Below are positions 16,232-24,232 of a stretch of DNA of 64,000 nucleotides, one piece after another. Numbering within the stretch: position 1 is the stretch's first letter; every line of letters starts with the position of its first letter. The DNA is from Phascolarctobacterium sp. ET69 (lineage in GTDB: Bacteria; Bacillota; Negativicutes; Acidaminococcales; Acidaminococcaceae): positions 47,213 through 111,212 of the forward strand of contig NZ_JAMBLR010000005.1 of NCBI RefSeq assembly GCF_023336935.1, given 5' to 3'. The position numbers and the translations under genes are program-made. Under the pieces are notes generated by a model that worked only from the letters and a program-made list of their open reading frames with translations, had not been told where the DNA came from and searched no databases.

Positions 16232-18889
16232 TTACTTTAATTCTGCCAAATATGCCATACGTTTTTTCACGGCTTCAATTTTACCGCTTAATTCTTCATA
16301 TTTAGCACGCTCTTTGGCAATAACGTCTTCCGGCGCTTTAGCCAAAAATCCTGCATTGTTCAGTTTTCCGCCAGCGCGCTGCAAATCTTTTTCCATTGCG
16401 GCAAGTTCTTTGCTCAGGCGCTGGGTTTCTTTTTCAACATCAATCAAACCGGCTAAAGGCAGGTATACTTCAATGCCGGTTACAACGGCTGCCATGGCGT
16501 TTTCCGGTTTTTCGCCGTTAAGCGGGCGCAGCTCAAGGTTATCAATGCCGCCCAGCAGTTTAATGTAGCTGTCGTTATGGGCAACAACCTCGCGCAAATC
16601 TTCGCTTACAAGCATAATTGCCGGAATTTTTTTGCCCGGGTTGGCATTAACTTCGGCGCGCATATTGCGGATAGCCTTAATGCTGTCCATAATGGCGTTC
16701 ATGCCGCGTTCTGCTTCGGGGTCAACCAGGCTTTCGTCAGCCACAGGCCATTTGGAAATCATAATGCTTTCCGCTTCGTGCGGCAGGCACTGGTAAATTT
16801 CCTCGGTAATAAACGGCATGTACGGATGCAAAAGCTTCATGGCAGATACCAGCACGGTTGCCAGTACATGCTGCGCGGTTGCGCGTTCAGCCGCAGCTTC
16901 TTTGTTGTAAAGGCGCGGTTTGGCAATTTCAATGTACCAGTCGCAAACTTCGCTCCAGATAAAATCGTAAATGGCGCGTCCTGCTTCGCCAAGCTCAAAG
17001 CGTTCCAACAGGCCGGTAACGTCTTTAACGGTATCCTGCAAACGCGAAAGAATCCATTTATCAGCCAGCGTATAAGGCGCAAGTTCTGCGTCCTTGTCGT
17101 AGCCTTCCATATTCATCAGCGCAAAGCGCGATGCGTTCCAAATCTTGTTGGCAAAGTTGCGGGTGCCTTCCACGCGTTCCCAGTAAAAACGCATATCGTT
17201 GCCCGGAGTGTTGCCGGTAATAAGCATAAAGCGCAGGGTATCGGCGCCGTATTTTTCAATAACTTCCAGCGGGTCGATGCCGTTGCCGAGCGATTTACTC
17301 ATCTTGCGTCCCTGGCTGTCGCGCACAAGGCCGTGGATGAATACTTTTTCAAACGGAATTTCCTTCATAAATTCCATGCCCATAATCAGCATGCGCGCAA
17401 CCCAGAAGAAAATAATATCGTAACCGGTTACAAGCACGCTGGTAGGATAGAACTGTTTAAGCAATTCGGTGTTGTCCGGCCAGCCCATGGTAGAGAATGG
17501 CCACAGGGCGGAACTGAACCAGGTGTCCAGTGCGTCCTCGTCCTGATGGATATGCGTGCTGCCGCATTTCGGGCATTTTTCAAGGTCGGTGCGGCTGGCG
17601 CTCATTTCGCCGCAGTCATCGCAGTACCAAACAGGAATGCGGTGGCCCCACCAAATCTGGCGGCTGATGCACCAGTCGTGAATGTTTTCCATCCAGCCGG
17701 TGTAGTTTTTGGTAAAGCGTTCCGGCACAAACTGGGTGCGGCCGTCGGTAACGCAGTCCACAGCGGCTTTTACAAGCGGCTGCATTTTTACAAACCACTG
17801 AGTGGAAACAAGCGGCTCTACAATATTATGGCAGCGCTGGCAATGGCCAACTGCGTGGCTGTGTTCTTCTATTTTAACAAGGTAGCCTTCTTCTTTTAAA
17901 CGCGCAACAATCTGTTTGCGGCATTCGTAGCGTTCCAAACCGGCAAACGGGCCTGCTTCTTCCGTCATAACGCCGTCTTTGCCGATAACAACAATCTCCG
18001 GCAGGTTATGGCGCAGGCCCATTTCATAGTCGTTGGGGTCATGCGAAGGGGTAATTTTTACAGCGCCGGTACCGAATTTGGTATCAACATAGCTGTCGGC
18101 AATTACCGGAATTTCGCGGTTCAAAATAGGCAGGCGCAAAGTTTTGCCGATAAGTTTTGCATAGCGTTCGTCTTCCGGGTTAACTGCAACCGCGGTATCG
18201 CCGGGAATAGTTTCCGGACGGGTGGTGGCAATGGTTAAATAGGTATCTTCTTCGCCAACAACCGGGTAGCGTACATACCACAAATGGCCCGGAGTATCTT
18301 CGTGTTCAACTTCGATATCGCTTAAAGCGGTATGGCAGTTAACGCACCAGTTGGTAATACGGGTGCCTTTATAAATAAGCCCTTTTTCAAACAGGCTTAC
18401 AAAAGTTTCGCGTACGGCGCGGCTGCACCCTTCGTCCATTGTAAAGCGCTTGCGTTCCCAGTCGCACGAAATGCCCAGGCATTTTAACTGGTTAATAATA
18501 CGGTCGCCGTATTCTTCCTTCCAAGCCCAAACACGTTTTACAAATTCTTCGCGGCCAAGGTCAAAACGGGTTTTGCCTTCTTCTTTTTTCAGCACTTCTT
18601 CTACTTTAATCTGAGTGGCAAGGCCTGCATGGTCATAACCGGGCATCCATAAAGTGTTGTCGCCCATCATGCGGTGCCAGCGGATTAAAATATCCTGCAA
18701 AGTGTTGTCAAGCGCATGGCCCATGTGCAGCTTACCGGTAATGTTCGGAGGCGGAATTACAATGCTGAACGGCTTTTTGCCCGGTTCCGGCTCTGCATGG
18801 AAATATCTGTTCTTTTCCCAAAATTCATACCATTTCTTTTCAACAGAAGCGGGGTCATAAACTTTGGGGATGTTGTGTTCTTCTGTCAT
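16232..18889 (-). CDS. valS: Valyl-tRNA synthetase
   Basis: This 885-residue class Ia synthetase charges tRNA-Val. The HIGH-type signature PPPNITGKLHMGHAL, the CP1 editing domain, the KMSKS motif in KMSKSLGNG, the anticodon-binding domain and the C-terminal coiled-coil arm (KETQRLSKELAAMEK) are all present. The ATG is fixed by GGAGG 7 nt upstream; a longer open frame runs back into the T-box terminator and is not coding. Expression is set by the T-box leader. Confidence 0.98.
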   Translation of the reverse strand: MTEEHNIPKVYDPASVEKKWYEFWEKNRYFHAEPEPGKKPFSIVIPPPNITGKLHMGHALDNTLQDILIRWHRMMGDNTLWMPGYDHAGLATQIKVEEVLKKEEGKTRFDLGREEFVKRVWAWKEEYGDRIINQLKCLGISCDWERKRFTMDEGCSRAVRETFVSLFEKGLIYKGTRITNWCVNCHTALSDIEVEHEDTPGHLWYVRYPVVGEEDTYLTIATTRPETIPGDTAVAVNPEDERYAKLIGKTLRLPILNREIPVIADSYVDTKFGTGAVKITPSHDPNDYEMGLRHNLPEIVVIGKDGVMTEEAGPFAGLERYECRKQIVARLKEEGYLVKIEEHSHAVGHCQRCHNIVEPLVSTQWFVKMQPLVKAAVDCVTDGRTQFVPERFTKNYTGWMENIHDWCISRQIWWGHRIPVWYCDDCGEMSASRTDLEKCPKCGSTHIHQDEDALDTWFSSALWPFSTMGWPDNTELLKQFYPTSVLVTGYDIIFFWVARMLIMGMEFMKEIPFEKVFIHGLVRDSQGRKMSKSLGNGIDPLEVIEKYGADTLRFMLITGNTPGNDMRFYWERVEGTRNFANKIWNASRFALMNMEGYDKDAELAPYTLADKWILSRLQDTVKDVTGLLERFELGEAGRAIYDFIWSEVCDWYIEIAKPRLYNKEAAAERATAQHVLATVLVSAMKLLHPYMPFITEEIYQCLPHEAESIMISKWPVADESLVDPEAERGMNAIMDSIKAIRNMRAEVNANPGKKIPAIMLVSEDLREVVAHNDSYIKLLGGIDNLELRPLNGEKPENAMAAVVTGIEVYLPLAGLIDVEKETQRLSKELAAMEKDLQRAGGKLNNAGFLAKAPEDVIAKERAKYEELSGKIEAVKKRMAYLAELK

Positions 18890-18924
18890 GTTTATTCCTC
18901 CAGTCATAAATTTGCAAAAGTAAT

Positions 18925-19165
18925 AAAAAACGTCCTGTTTATTACAAACAGGACGACAAAATCGCGGTACCACCTATCTTCCCGGCCAAAGCCGGACACC
19001 TTGAAACGCTTAACGCACGCTTACGGGCAAGCTTACTTTCAGTTCAGCCTGCCAACTCCCGGACTACTTCAAAGCCATTGCTTTAGGCACGTTGCAGCCG
19101 TGCGCGCCCTCTCTGCAAAAGCCTGTGCTTTTACTACTTCCGTTCATAGTTATTAACAGTATTTT
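18925..19165 (-). ncRNA. T-box riboswitch of valS
   Basis: The leader contains the T-box core AGGTGGTACCGCG (18963-18975 on this strand). It is followed by a terminator with arms CGTCCTGTTT and AAACAGGACG (18931-18955) and a T6 run. Upstream lies a stem I region with AGAGA, GCTGCAA and AAGTAGTA segments. A GAAGTAGTCC stretch (19061-19070) offers GTA and GTC as possible valine specifier codons. Uncharged tRNA-Val should stabilise the antiterminator and allow valS transcription. Confidence 0.93.
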
Positions 19166-19175
19166 GATAGTTAAT

Positions 19176-19204
19176 ATCTTATCAATTTCAAGGCGCGCTG
19201 TCAA
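19176..19204 (-). promoter_or_regulatory. Promoter of the valS T-box leader
   Basis: TTGACA (19199-19204) and TAAGAT (19176-19181) are spaced by 17 bp on the minus strand, about 10 bases before the leader RNA. Confidence 0.8.
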
Positions 19205-19225
19205 GCGCAGAACAGGGTTATAAAG

Positions 19226-19399
19226 TTATTTTGTTTTACCGGCAGGTTCGTGGCAATGGCAGCAGCCGCCGCTTTCGCAGCCGGAACAGCCACCGCCCGG
19301 GCAGCCTATACATTCGCCGCGGCGGAATTTTTTCCAGCAATAGCGCGCCGCCATAAAAATTGCAGCAAGTAAAACAGCACTGATAATCCATGTAGCCAC
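19226..19399 (-). CDS. FeoB-associated Cys-rich membrane peptide
   Basis: This 57-residue peptide starts with GTG (AAAGGAG upstream). It has one N-terminal membrane helix (about residues 3-20), a basic stretch (CWKKFRRGE), and a Cys/Gly-rich tail with CIGCPGGGC, CSGC and CCHCH. This is the pattern of the FeoB_associated family that follows feoB in many Firmicutes. It closes the feo operon. A role in metal handling or in stabilising FeoB at the membrane is assumed from the family, not proven. Confidence 0.9.
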   Translation of the reverse strand: MATWIISAVLLAAIFMAARYCWKKFRRGECIGCPGGGCSGCESGGCCHCHEPAGKTK

Positions 19400-19496
19400 A
19401 GCTGTTTGCTCCTTTCTTTAAAAGACGCTGTAAACTGCGCAGGAACAAAGCCCGCGCAGTTTACGTTTTAACATTATTATATCACAAAGGTTTTAA

Positions 19497-21641
19497 TTAA
19501 GCATTTACCGAACGCAGGGATTCTTTTGCTTTCGGCGCCGGGCGGAACATCATGTACAGCATGATGAGCGCAACCACGCAGGCGGCAGCAGTCATGCCTG
19601 TAAAGGCTTCGCCCATAATAAGCACAAGCCCGAACTGATAAATCATAAAGGTCATGGCATAAGCAAATACGTTCTGGAAGATGATGGCAAACCAAAGCCA
19701 TTTGCGGCTGCCAAGCTCTTTGTTCATGGTGGTAATTGCTGCCAGGCACGGGCTGTCAAGCAGGTTGAACACCAGGAAGCTGAACGCCGCCATCGGGTTT
19801 TGGAACATGCCCATGGTTGCTGCCCACAGGCTTGCATCGTCTTCGGCAAGTTCGCCAACGCCAATCAATACGCCGATGGTGCTGACAATGGCTTCCTTGG
19901 CAACGAAGCCGGAGATAGAAGCCGCAACAGCCTGCCATTCGCCGAAGCCCAGCGGTGCAAAAATCCAGGCGATTGCCCCGCCCATGGAAGCGATAAAGCT
20001 GTCTTCAGGTTCTACCATGCCGTAACCTTCTGCGCCAATGCCGTAAGTGGAAAGATACCACATTACCACGCAGACAAGGAACAGAACGGTTGCAACCTTT
20101 TTAATGAAGGCAAAGCAGCGTTCCCATGTATGCAGCAATACGTTTTTTGCAGCCGGAATATGGTACTGCGGCAGTTCCATAACAAACGGTGCAGGGTCGC
20201 CTGCAAACATTTCGGTTTTCTTTAAAATCAGGCAGGAAAATATAACGGAAATAATACCGATGAAGTACATAATCGGTGCCATGTACCAGTCGCCGCCCAT
20301 AATTGCACCGGCAATCAAAGCGATAACCGGCAGCTTGGCGCCGCAGGGAATAAAGGTTGTCGTCATAATCGTCATACGGCGGTCGGTTTCAGTTTCGATA
20401 GTGCGGGTTGCCAGAATACCGGGCACGCCGCAGCCGGAGGAAATAAGGAACGGAATGAAGCTCTTGCCGGACAGGCCGAATTTATGGAAAATACGGTCCA
20501 TAATAAACGCGATACGCGCCATATAACCGCAGTCCTCAAGCAATGCCAGCAGGAAGAACATAATTGCCATCTGCGGCACAAAGCCAATCGGTGCGCCAAG
20601 GCCGCCGATAATGCCGTCAACCACCAGCGATACCTGCCATTCGGCAGCACCGGCATTTTCCATAGCTTCCTGTACGGAAGGCATAATCATTTCGCCGAAC
20701 AGCACATCATTAGTCCAGTCGGTAACATCCGTGCCGATTGTAGTAACGGCAATATAATAAACAAAGAACATTACGGCTGCAAAAATAGGCAGAGCCAAAA
20801 TGCGGTTCGTAACAATCTGGTCAATCTTATCGGAAGTAGTCATGCCTACTTTAACTTTTTTAACGCAATCGGCCATTAAGCCGGTAATGTAATCATAACG
20901 GGCGTTGGTAATGATGCTTTCGCAGTCGTCATCAAGCTTTTCCTCAACGCCGGCAATAATTTTTTCAAGCTGCTTTTGAATAACATCCGGCAGATTATAT
21001 TTAGCCCATACTTCGCGGTCGCGCTCAAACAATTTAACAAGCGTCCATCTTGCACCGGTTTCCGGCAGGGAACTGCCCATAATGTATTTAATTTCTTCCA
21101 GCGCTTTTTCAACATCAGCGTTAAAATGCAAGGGTTTGCACTCAACGGTTTTGGCTTTGGCCATTTCAACGGCTTTGGCGGCAGCTTCTTTCAGCCCCAG
21201 CCCGCTTAAAGCGGAAGTTTCAACAACCGGGCAGCCAAGCTTTCTGCCAAGCGCCGCAGTATCAATTTTATCGCCGTTTTTACGGACAATATCAATCATA
21301 TTCAGCGCAATAACAACAGGCACGCCCATTTCAAGCAGCTGGGTTGTTAAATACAGGTTGCGTTCAATGTTGGAACCGTCCACCAGGTTTAAAATAACAT
21401 CAGGATGTTCATTAATAATATAATTACGGGAAACAACTTCCTCCAAAGTATACGGAGAAAGCGAATAAATACCCGGCAGGTCGGTAACAATTACATCGCT
21501 GTAACCTTTCAGCCTGCCTTCTTTTTTCTCAACAGTAACGCCCGGCCAGTTGCCAACATACTGGTTTGCACCGGTTAAATTGTTAAACATGGTTGTTTTG
21601 CCGCAGTTAGGGTTGCCAACCAATGCAATTTTTACAGCCAC
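19497..21641 (-). CDS. feoB: Ferrous iron transporter B
   Basis: This 714-residue protein couples an N-terminal G domain to a membrane channel for Fe2+ uptake. G1 is GNPNCGKTT (residues 8-16), G3 DLPGIYSL and G4 NMID. The membrane part has two Gate regions, including SSGCGVPGI and FIPCGAKLP. The GTG start has GAGGAGGG 6 nt upstream. It follows two feoA genes and precedes the Cys-rich accessory peptide. It would supply iron for the Fe-S enzymes encoded nearby. Confidence 0.97.
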   Translation of the reverse strand: MAVKIALVGNPNCGKTTMFNNLTGANQYVGNWPGVTVEKKEGRLKGYSDVIVTDLPGIYSLSPYTLEEVVSRNYIINEHPDVILNLVDGSNIERNLYLTTQLLEMGVPVVIALNMIDIVRKNGDKIDTAALGRKLGCPVVETSALSGLGLKEAAAKAVEMAKAKTVECKPLHFNADVEKALEEIKYIMGSSLPETGARWTLVKLFERDREVWAKYNLPDVIQKQLEKIIAGVEEKLDDDCESIITNARYDYITGLMADCVKKVKVGMTTSDKIDQIVTNRILALPIFAAVMFFVYYIAVTTIGTDVTDWTNDVLFGEMIMPSVQEAMENAGAAEWQVSLVVDGIIGGLGAPIGFVPQMAIMFFLLALLEDCGYMARIAFIMDRIFHKFGLSGKSFIPFLISSGCGVPGILATRTIETETDRRMTIMTTTFIPCGAKLPVIALIAGAIMGGDWYMAPIMYFIGIISVIFSCLILKKTEMFAGDPAPFVMELPQYHIPAAKNVLLHTWERCFAFIKKVATVLFLVCVVMWYLSTYGIGAEGYGMVEPEDSFIASMGGAIAWIFAPLGFGEWQAVAASISGFVAKEAIVSTIGVLIGVGELAEDDASLWAATMGMFQNPMAAFSFLVFNLLDSPCLAAITTMNKELGSRKWLWFAIIFQNVFAYAMTFMIYQFGLVLIMGEAFTGMTAAACVVALIMLYMMFRPAPKAKESLRSVNA

Positions 21642-21658
21642 TTCAATCCCTCCTCAAA

Positions 21659-21880
21659 TCATTCAACCACAATGTTTTCAGCTTCACCTTTGCGCAGCGA
21701 AAGCTCGTAGCCCCTTACAGTTACTTCAATAGGGTCACCGAGCGGCGCAACCTTACGCACATAAATTTCTGTGCCCTTGGTAATGCCCATATCCATAATA
21801 CGGCGTCTTACAGCGCCTTCTCCCCCAAGCCGGCTTACTTTAACAGTCTGGCCGCACTCAACATTTTTAAGCGTTTTCAT
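21659..21880 (-). CDS. feoA: FeoA-type SH3-like protein (proximal to feoB)
   Basis: This 73-residue SH3-fold protein has the conserved RRRIMDMGITKGTEI segment and a PIEVTVRGYELSLRK strand region. It is thought to bind FeoB and regulate its transport activity in the cytoplasm. It starts 12 bases after the other feoA-like gene ends and sits 17 bases before feoB. Confidence 0.94.
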   Translation of the reverse strand: MKTLKNVECGQTVKVSRLGGEGAVRRRIMDMGITKGTEIYVRKVAPLGDPIEVTVRGYELSLRKGEAENIVVE

Positions 21881-21892
21881 GGCATACCTCCG

Positions 21893-22114
21893 TTAAATCA
21901 TTATTTTTGAAGCAAGATCTTTGTTTAAAGCAACACGCGCGTCTTTAACATTGACGATTAAATTTCCGGCAAGTTTGGATACGACGGTAATAGCTGCCCC
22001 TTCTACAAACCCCATGCTTTCCAAAAAACGTACTGTTTCATTTCTTCCGCGTACGGCTTTAATGGTGTTTACCTCGCCGGTTGCGGCAAAAGTCAACGGC
22101 ATAATTGGAACCAT
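21893..22114 (-). CDS. Second FeoA-type protein (first gene of the feo operon)
   Basis: This protein of about 73 residues has the FeoA features VRFLESMGFVEGAAI and a VKDARVALNKDLA end, but differs clearly from its neighbour. Two tandem FeoA proteins are common in Firmicutes. The start is uncertain: AAGGGG lies directly against the first ATG and 12 nt from the in-frame ATG at residue 5, so the true protein may be four residues shorter. Confidence 0.9.
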   Translation of the reverse strand: MVPIMPLTFAATGEVNTIKAVRGRNETVRFLESMGFVEGAAITVVSKLAGNLIVNVKDARVALNKDLASKIMI

Positions 22115-22157
22115 CCCCTTCTTCTGTATAGCCGGAGCTAACCTTATATTGCTTTTT

Positions 22158-22220
22158 AAGTTAGTTTATTCTAACTTTCTTTGCAAATTGTAGTTTACTA
22201 CCGCTAACAAGTTTTGTCAA
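22158..22220 (-). promoter_or_regulatory. feo promoter with inverted repeat at the start of the transcript
   Basis: TTGACA (22215-22220) and TAAACT (22192-22197) have a 17-bp spacer on the minus strand. Just downstream of the expected start is a perfect inverted repeat AAGTTAG-N6-CTAACTT (22158-22177), similar in style to DtxR/IdeR-type iron boxes. Iron repression is inferred from that position and the genes served. Confidence 0.7.
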
Positions 22221-22266
22221 TAAGTTTTAGTAAACTTTTTTGTAAATAAACTTTTACAAAACATAC

Positions 22267-22295
22267 TTGACAAAAAAACAAAGCCTTATTACAAT
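22267..22295 (+). promoter_or_regulatory. Promoter of the NiCo riboswitch-CDF exporter unit
   Basis: TTGACA (22267-22272) and TACAAT (22290-22295) with a 17-bp spacer read toward the exporter. The unit is divergent from the feo promoter. Confidence 0.85.
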
Positions 22296-22314
22296 TTAGT
22301 TAATCTTTTTGCAC

Positions 22315-22420
22315 TGCAACTACAGTACAAGCTGATCAGGCCGTAAAATCGGCCGGGCCTTACGGCAGCAGATTATCCTACATCTGCGGGACAGGAGTAG
22401 TTCCGCAGATGTATTTTGTT
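22315..22420 (+). ncRNA. NiCo (czcD) riboswitch with terminator
   Basis: The leader matches the known Ni2+/Co2+ aptamer pattern. P1 arms AACTAC (22318-22323) and GTAGTT (22397-22402) enclose GCTGATCAGGC, GGCCGGGCC, GGCAGCAGAT and ATCTGCGGGACAGGA. The 3' part can instead form a terminator, CATCTGCGG (22381-22389) with CCGCAGATG (22403-22411) followed by a T-rich run. Metal binding should keep the aptamer folded and switch the exporter on. This mechanism is known for the class; the identification is from sequence recall. Confidence 0.92.
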
Positions 22421-22436
22421 TTAAGGAGAAATTTAA

Positions 22437-23345
22437 ATGCAGCAAGACCAATCTTTAAATCAAACCCTTGCCCTCAGCACGGTAAAAAAAGGCATTGCCC
22501 TTAACGTGTTTCTGGCAGCCTCCAAATTTGCCGCAGGCATTTTGGGCCATTCGGCCGCCCTTGTTTCGGATGCAGTCGATTCGGCGTCTGATATTTTCAG
22601 CAACCTTATTGTTATGGCCGGCATAAAAATATCGCACAAAGCCTCCGATATGGAACATCAGTACGGACACGAACGCATGGAATGTGTTGCCTCCATCATC
22701 ATGTCGGCGCTTCTGGCACTGGCAGGTGCGGGCATCGGCTTTGCCGGAATACAAAAAATACTGCACTTTTCCGCCGAAGGCGAACTGGCCGCACCGGACG
22801 GCATAACGCTTGCCGTTGCAGCCCTTGCCATTATAAGCAAGGAAGGCATGTACTGGTACACCCGCAGCGTAGCAAAAAAAATAAACAGCGGCGCGCTTTT
22901 GGCAGACGCCCTGCACCACCGCAACGACGCCTTAACCTCAGTCGGCAGCCTTATCGGCATCAGCGGAGCCATGCTTGGCTACCCCATTTTTGACCCGCTG
23001 GCCGCCATTGCCATTTGCCTGATGATTATTAAAGGCGCATACGATGTTTTTACAGACGCTATCGACCGTATGGTAGACCGCAGCTGCGACGAAGAAACCG
23101 TTGAACAAATGCAGGAGCTTATTGCCGCGCAAAAAGGCGTAGACCATGTAGACAAACTGCAAACGCGCATTTTTGGCTCGCGCGTATATGTGGATGTTGA
23201 AATAAGCGCAGATGACCACTTAACCCTTGTTGAAGCACACGCCATTGCCGAAAACATTCACGAGCAGATAGAAAAACAGTTTCCGGAAGTTAAGCACTGC
23301 ATGGTGCATATTAACCCCTGCAGCGAAACGCACCATAATTTTTAA
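22437..23345 (+). CDS. Cation diffusion facilitator (probable Co/Ni/Zn exporter)
   Basis: This 302-residue inner-membrane exporter of the CDF family has six predicted helices and a cytoplasmic C-terminal ferredoxin-like domain. Metal-site residues appear in SDAVDSASD (TM2), QYGHERME and LLADALHHRNDA (TM5). AAGGAG precedes the ATG. The NiCo riboswitch in its leader argues for cobalt or nickel efflux. It probably works by proton antiport (family knowledge). It is one of few plus-strand genes here. Confidence 0.95.
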   Translation: MQQDQSLNQTLALSTVKKGIALNVFLAASKFAAGILGHSAALVSDAVDSASDIFSNLIVMAGIKISHKASDMEHQYGHERMECVASIIMSALLALAGAGIGFAGIQKILHFSAEGELAAPDGITLAVAALAIISKEGMYWYTRSVAKKINSGALLADALHHRNDALTSVGSLIGISGAMLGYPIFDPLAAIAICLMIIKGAYDVFTDAIDRMVDRSCDEETVEQMQELIAAQKGVDHVDKLQTRIFGSRVYVDVEISADDHLTLVEAHAIAENIHEQIEKQFPEVKHCMVHINPCSETHHNF

Positions 23346-23369
23346 ACAGCTTATCAAGCAAAATAAAAA

Positions 23370-23400
23370 GCCTGTACGGCGTTCAGCACTGTACAGGCAT
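23370..23400 (+). terminator. Probable terminator after the CDF exporter
   Basis: GCCTGTAC and GTACAGGC form an 8-bp stem with a loop of about 13 nt. The following sequence is A/T-rich without a clean U-run, so its efficiency is uncertain. Confidence 0.5.
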
Positions 23401-23410
23401 AATATATAAT

Positions 23411-23438
23411 TTGACTTTTTTACTGTGTTTGTTATAAT
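23411..23438 (+). promoter_or_regulatory. Promoter of the candidate antitoxin RNA
   Basis: TTGACT (23411-23416) and a perfect TATAAT (23433-23438) with a 16-bp spacer point toward the 3' end of the toxin gene, so they would drive an antisense transcript. Confidence 0.75.
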
Positions 23439-23444
23439 AAATAT

Positions 23445-23545
23445 AGAAATAACAAATGTGCTGCCGATAGACGGTTAGCCGCAAATTTATAACTTGGTTA
23501 TTGATAACCGTCACAAATTGGGCTTGTGGCGGTTATCTGTTTTTC
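23445..23545 (+). ncRNA. Candidate antisense antitoxin RNA (RatA-like in layout)
   Basis: A transcript of about 100 nt from the promoter just upstream would end at a strong hairpin, GATAACCGTCACAA (23503-23516) with TTGTGGCGGTTATC (23524-23537), followed by TGTTTTT. It would overlap the last codons and the 3' UTR of the toxin mRNA on the opposite strand. Its first 30 or so bases also resemble the 5' end of the toxin mRNA. This is the convergent layout of TxpA/RatA-type systems. Confidence 0.65.
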
Positions 23546-23631
23546 CGTGATATATCTTTTCCCAGGGAATAACCCACAGAAAAGATTGTTACTGTATAGC
23601 CTATTACAGCTAACAGCGATAATATATCCAC
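23533..23631 (-). CDS. Small hydrophobic peptide, candidate type I toxin
   Basis: This 32-residue peptide begins MDILSLLAVIGYTV, continues through a single membrane helix to about residue 24, and ends in a charged tail KDISRKNR. That is the shape of Firmicutes type I toxins often annotated as putative holin-like toxin. A GTG start is preceded by GAGGAGGGG, 6 nt away. The message has a promoter about 110 bases upstream, a structured 5' UTR and a convergent antisense RNA overlapping its 3' end. No homology search was possible; membrane depolarisation is inferred from class. Confidence 0.7.
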   Translation of the reverse strand: MDILSLLAVIGYTVTIFSVGYSLGKDISRKNR

Positions 23632-23774
23632 GCTATTCCCCTCCTCAATAGTATTTCCGTCAAGCGGATTCTATATTACCGGAGGGTCACAGTCCCTCCG
23701 CAGAGGGCTAACCGCCTACCGTTATGGCAGCACATTTGCCTGTTTATTTTAACAAAAAACTATACTTATGTAAA
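23632..23774 (-). promoter_or_regulatory. Toxin promoter and structured 5' UTR
   Basis: TTTACA (23769-23774) and TAAAAT (23746-23751) with a 17-bp spacer give a start near 23739. The 5' UTR begins with CAAATGTGCTGCC (23726-23738), which is complementary to the 3' end of the same mRNA (23453-23465). It also holds a CGGAGGG/CCCTCCG hairpin (23680-23700) whose 3' arm could alternatively pair with the GGAGGG ribosome-binding site. Confidence 0.65.
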
Positions 23775-23778
23775 GATA

Positions 23779-23813
23779 ATAAGCATGCCGCTGTTATACA
23801 GCAGCATGCTTAT
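23779..23813. terminator. Bidirectional terminator between the HTH gene and the toxin promoter
   Basis: ATAAGCATGC and GCATGCTTAT form a 10-bp stem extended inward by GCTG/CAGC, flanked by A/T-rich tails on both sides. It ends the small HTH gene just before the toxin promoter. Confidence 0.7.
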
Positions 23814-24158
23814 TTATTTTTTATTCACTATCAACGAAACGGAAGGCTGGCTCATATTAAACAAATTAGCCAAAAATAATTGTGATAAACCTTCTTCGTG
23901 GTACAGGCGGTAAATTTCTTCGTTGCGCCCATCACGGTTTTTAAAAGGGGTTATCTCCACTGTTTTGCCATCGACCTTATAACCGTAATCGCACAAAACT
24001 ACTATCATATAGTCGCCGTCAGGCTTTTGTGCTTTAATCTCCCAGCAGCGCATACCGTTTTTGCCGCGCGGCATATAGTTAACGTATTCTGCCGTACAGT
24101 TACCGGCAATTTGCTTAAATTTTGCTTCGTTAAAAGGTACTTTTGCCATAATTATCAT
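23814..24158 (-). CDS. Small protein with a C-terminal helix-turn-helix
   Basis: I do not recognise this 114-residue protein. Its first 80 residues are mixed strand and helix (KFKQIAGNCTAEYVNYM, CWEIKAQKPDGDYMIV). The last 35 (EIYRLYHEEGLSQ, LFLANLFNMSQPSVSL) read as a helix-turn-helix like that of recombinases or sigma region 4. A methionine at residue 4 could be the true start; the ribosome-binding site is weak for both. It lies between the toxin locus and a dispersed repeat, so a regulatory role is plausible but unproven. Confidence 0.6.
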   Translation of the reverse strand: MIIMAKVPFNEAKFKQIAGNCTAEYVNYMPRGKNGMRCWEIKAQKPDGDYMIVVLCDYGYKVDGKTVEITPFKNRDGRNEEIYRLYHEEGLSQLFLANLFNMSQPSVSLIVNKK

Positions 24159-24232
24159 CTTTTTATGTATAACATAATATTAAAATACAGTAAAAAATAA
24201 GAAAGTTTGCACTGTTCGGCTCTGCAAAAATG

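Noticed and set aside
19236..19448. A 70-codon frame on the minus strand after feoB
   Set aside because: It is an out-of-frame reading of the Cys-rich FeoB-associated peptide, which has the better start and a family match.
23370..23813. The inverted repeats around the toxin locus as an insertion-sequence relic
   Set aside because: The repeats match the ends of a predicted mRNA and carry promoters and terminators, and no transposase or target duplication was seen.
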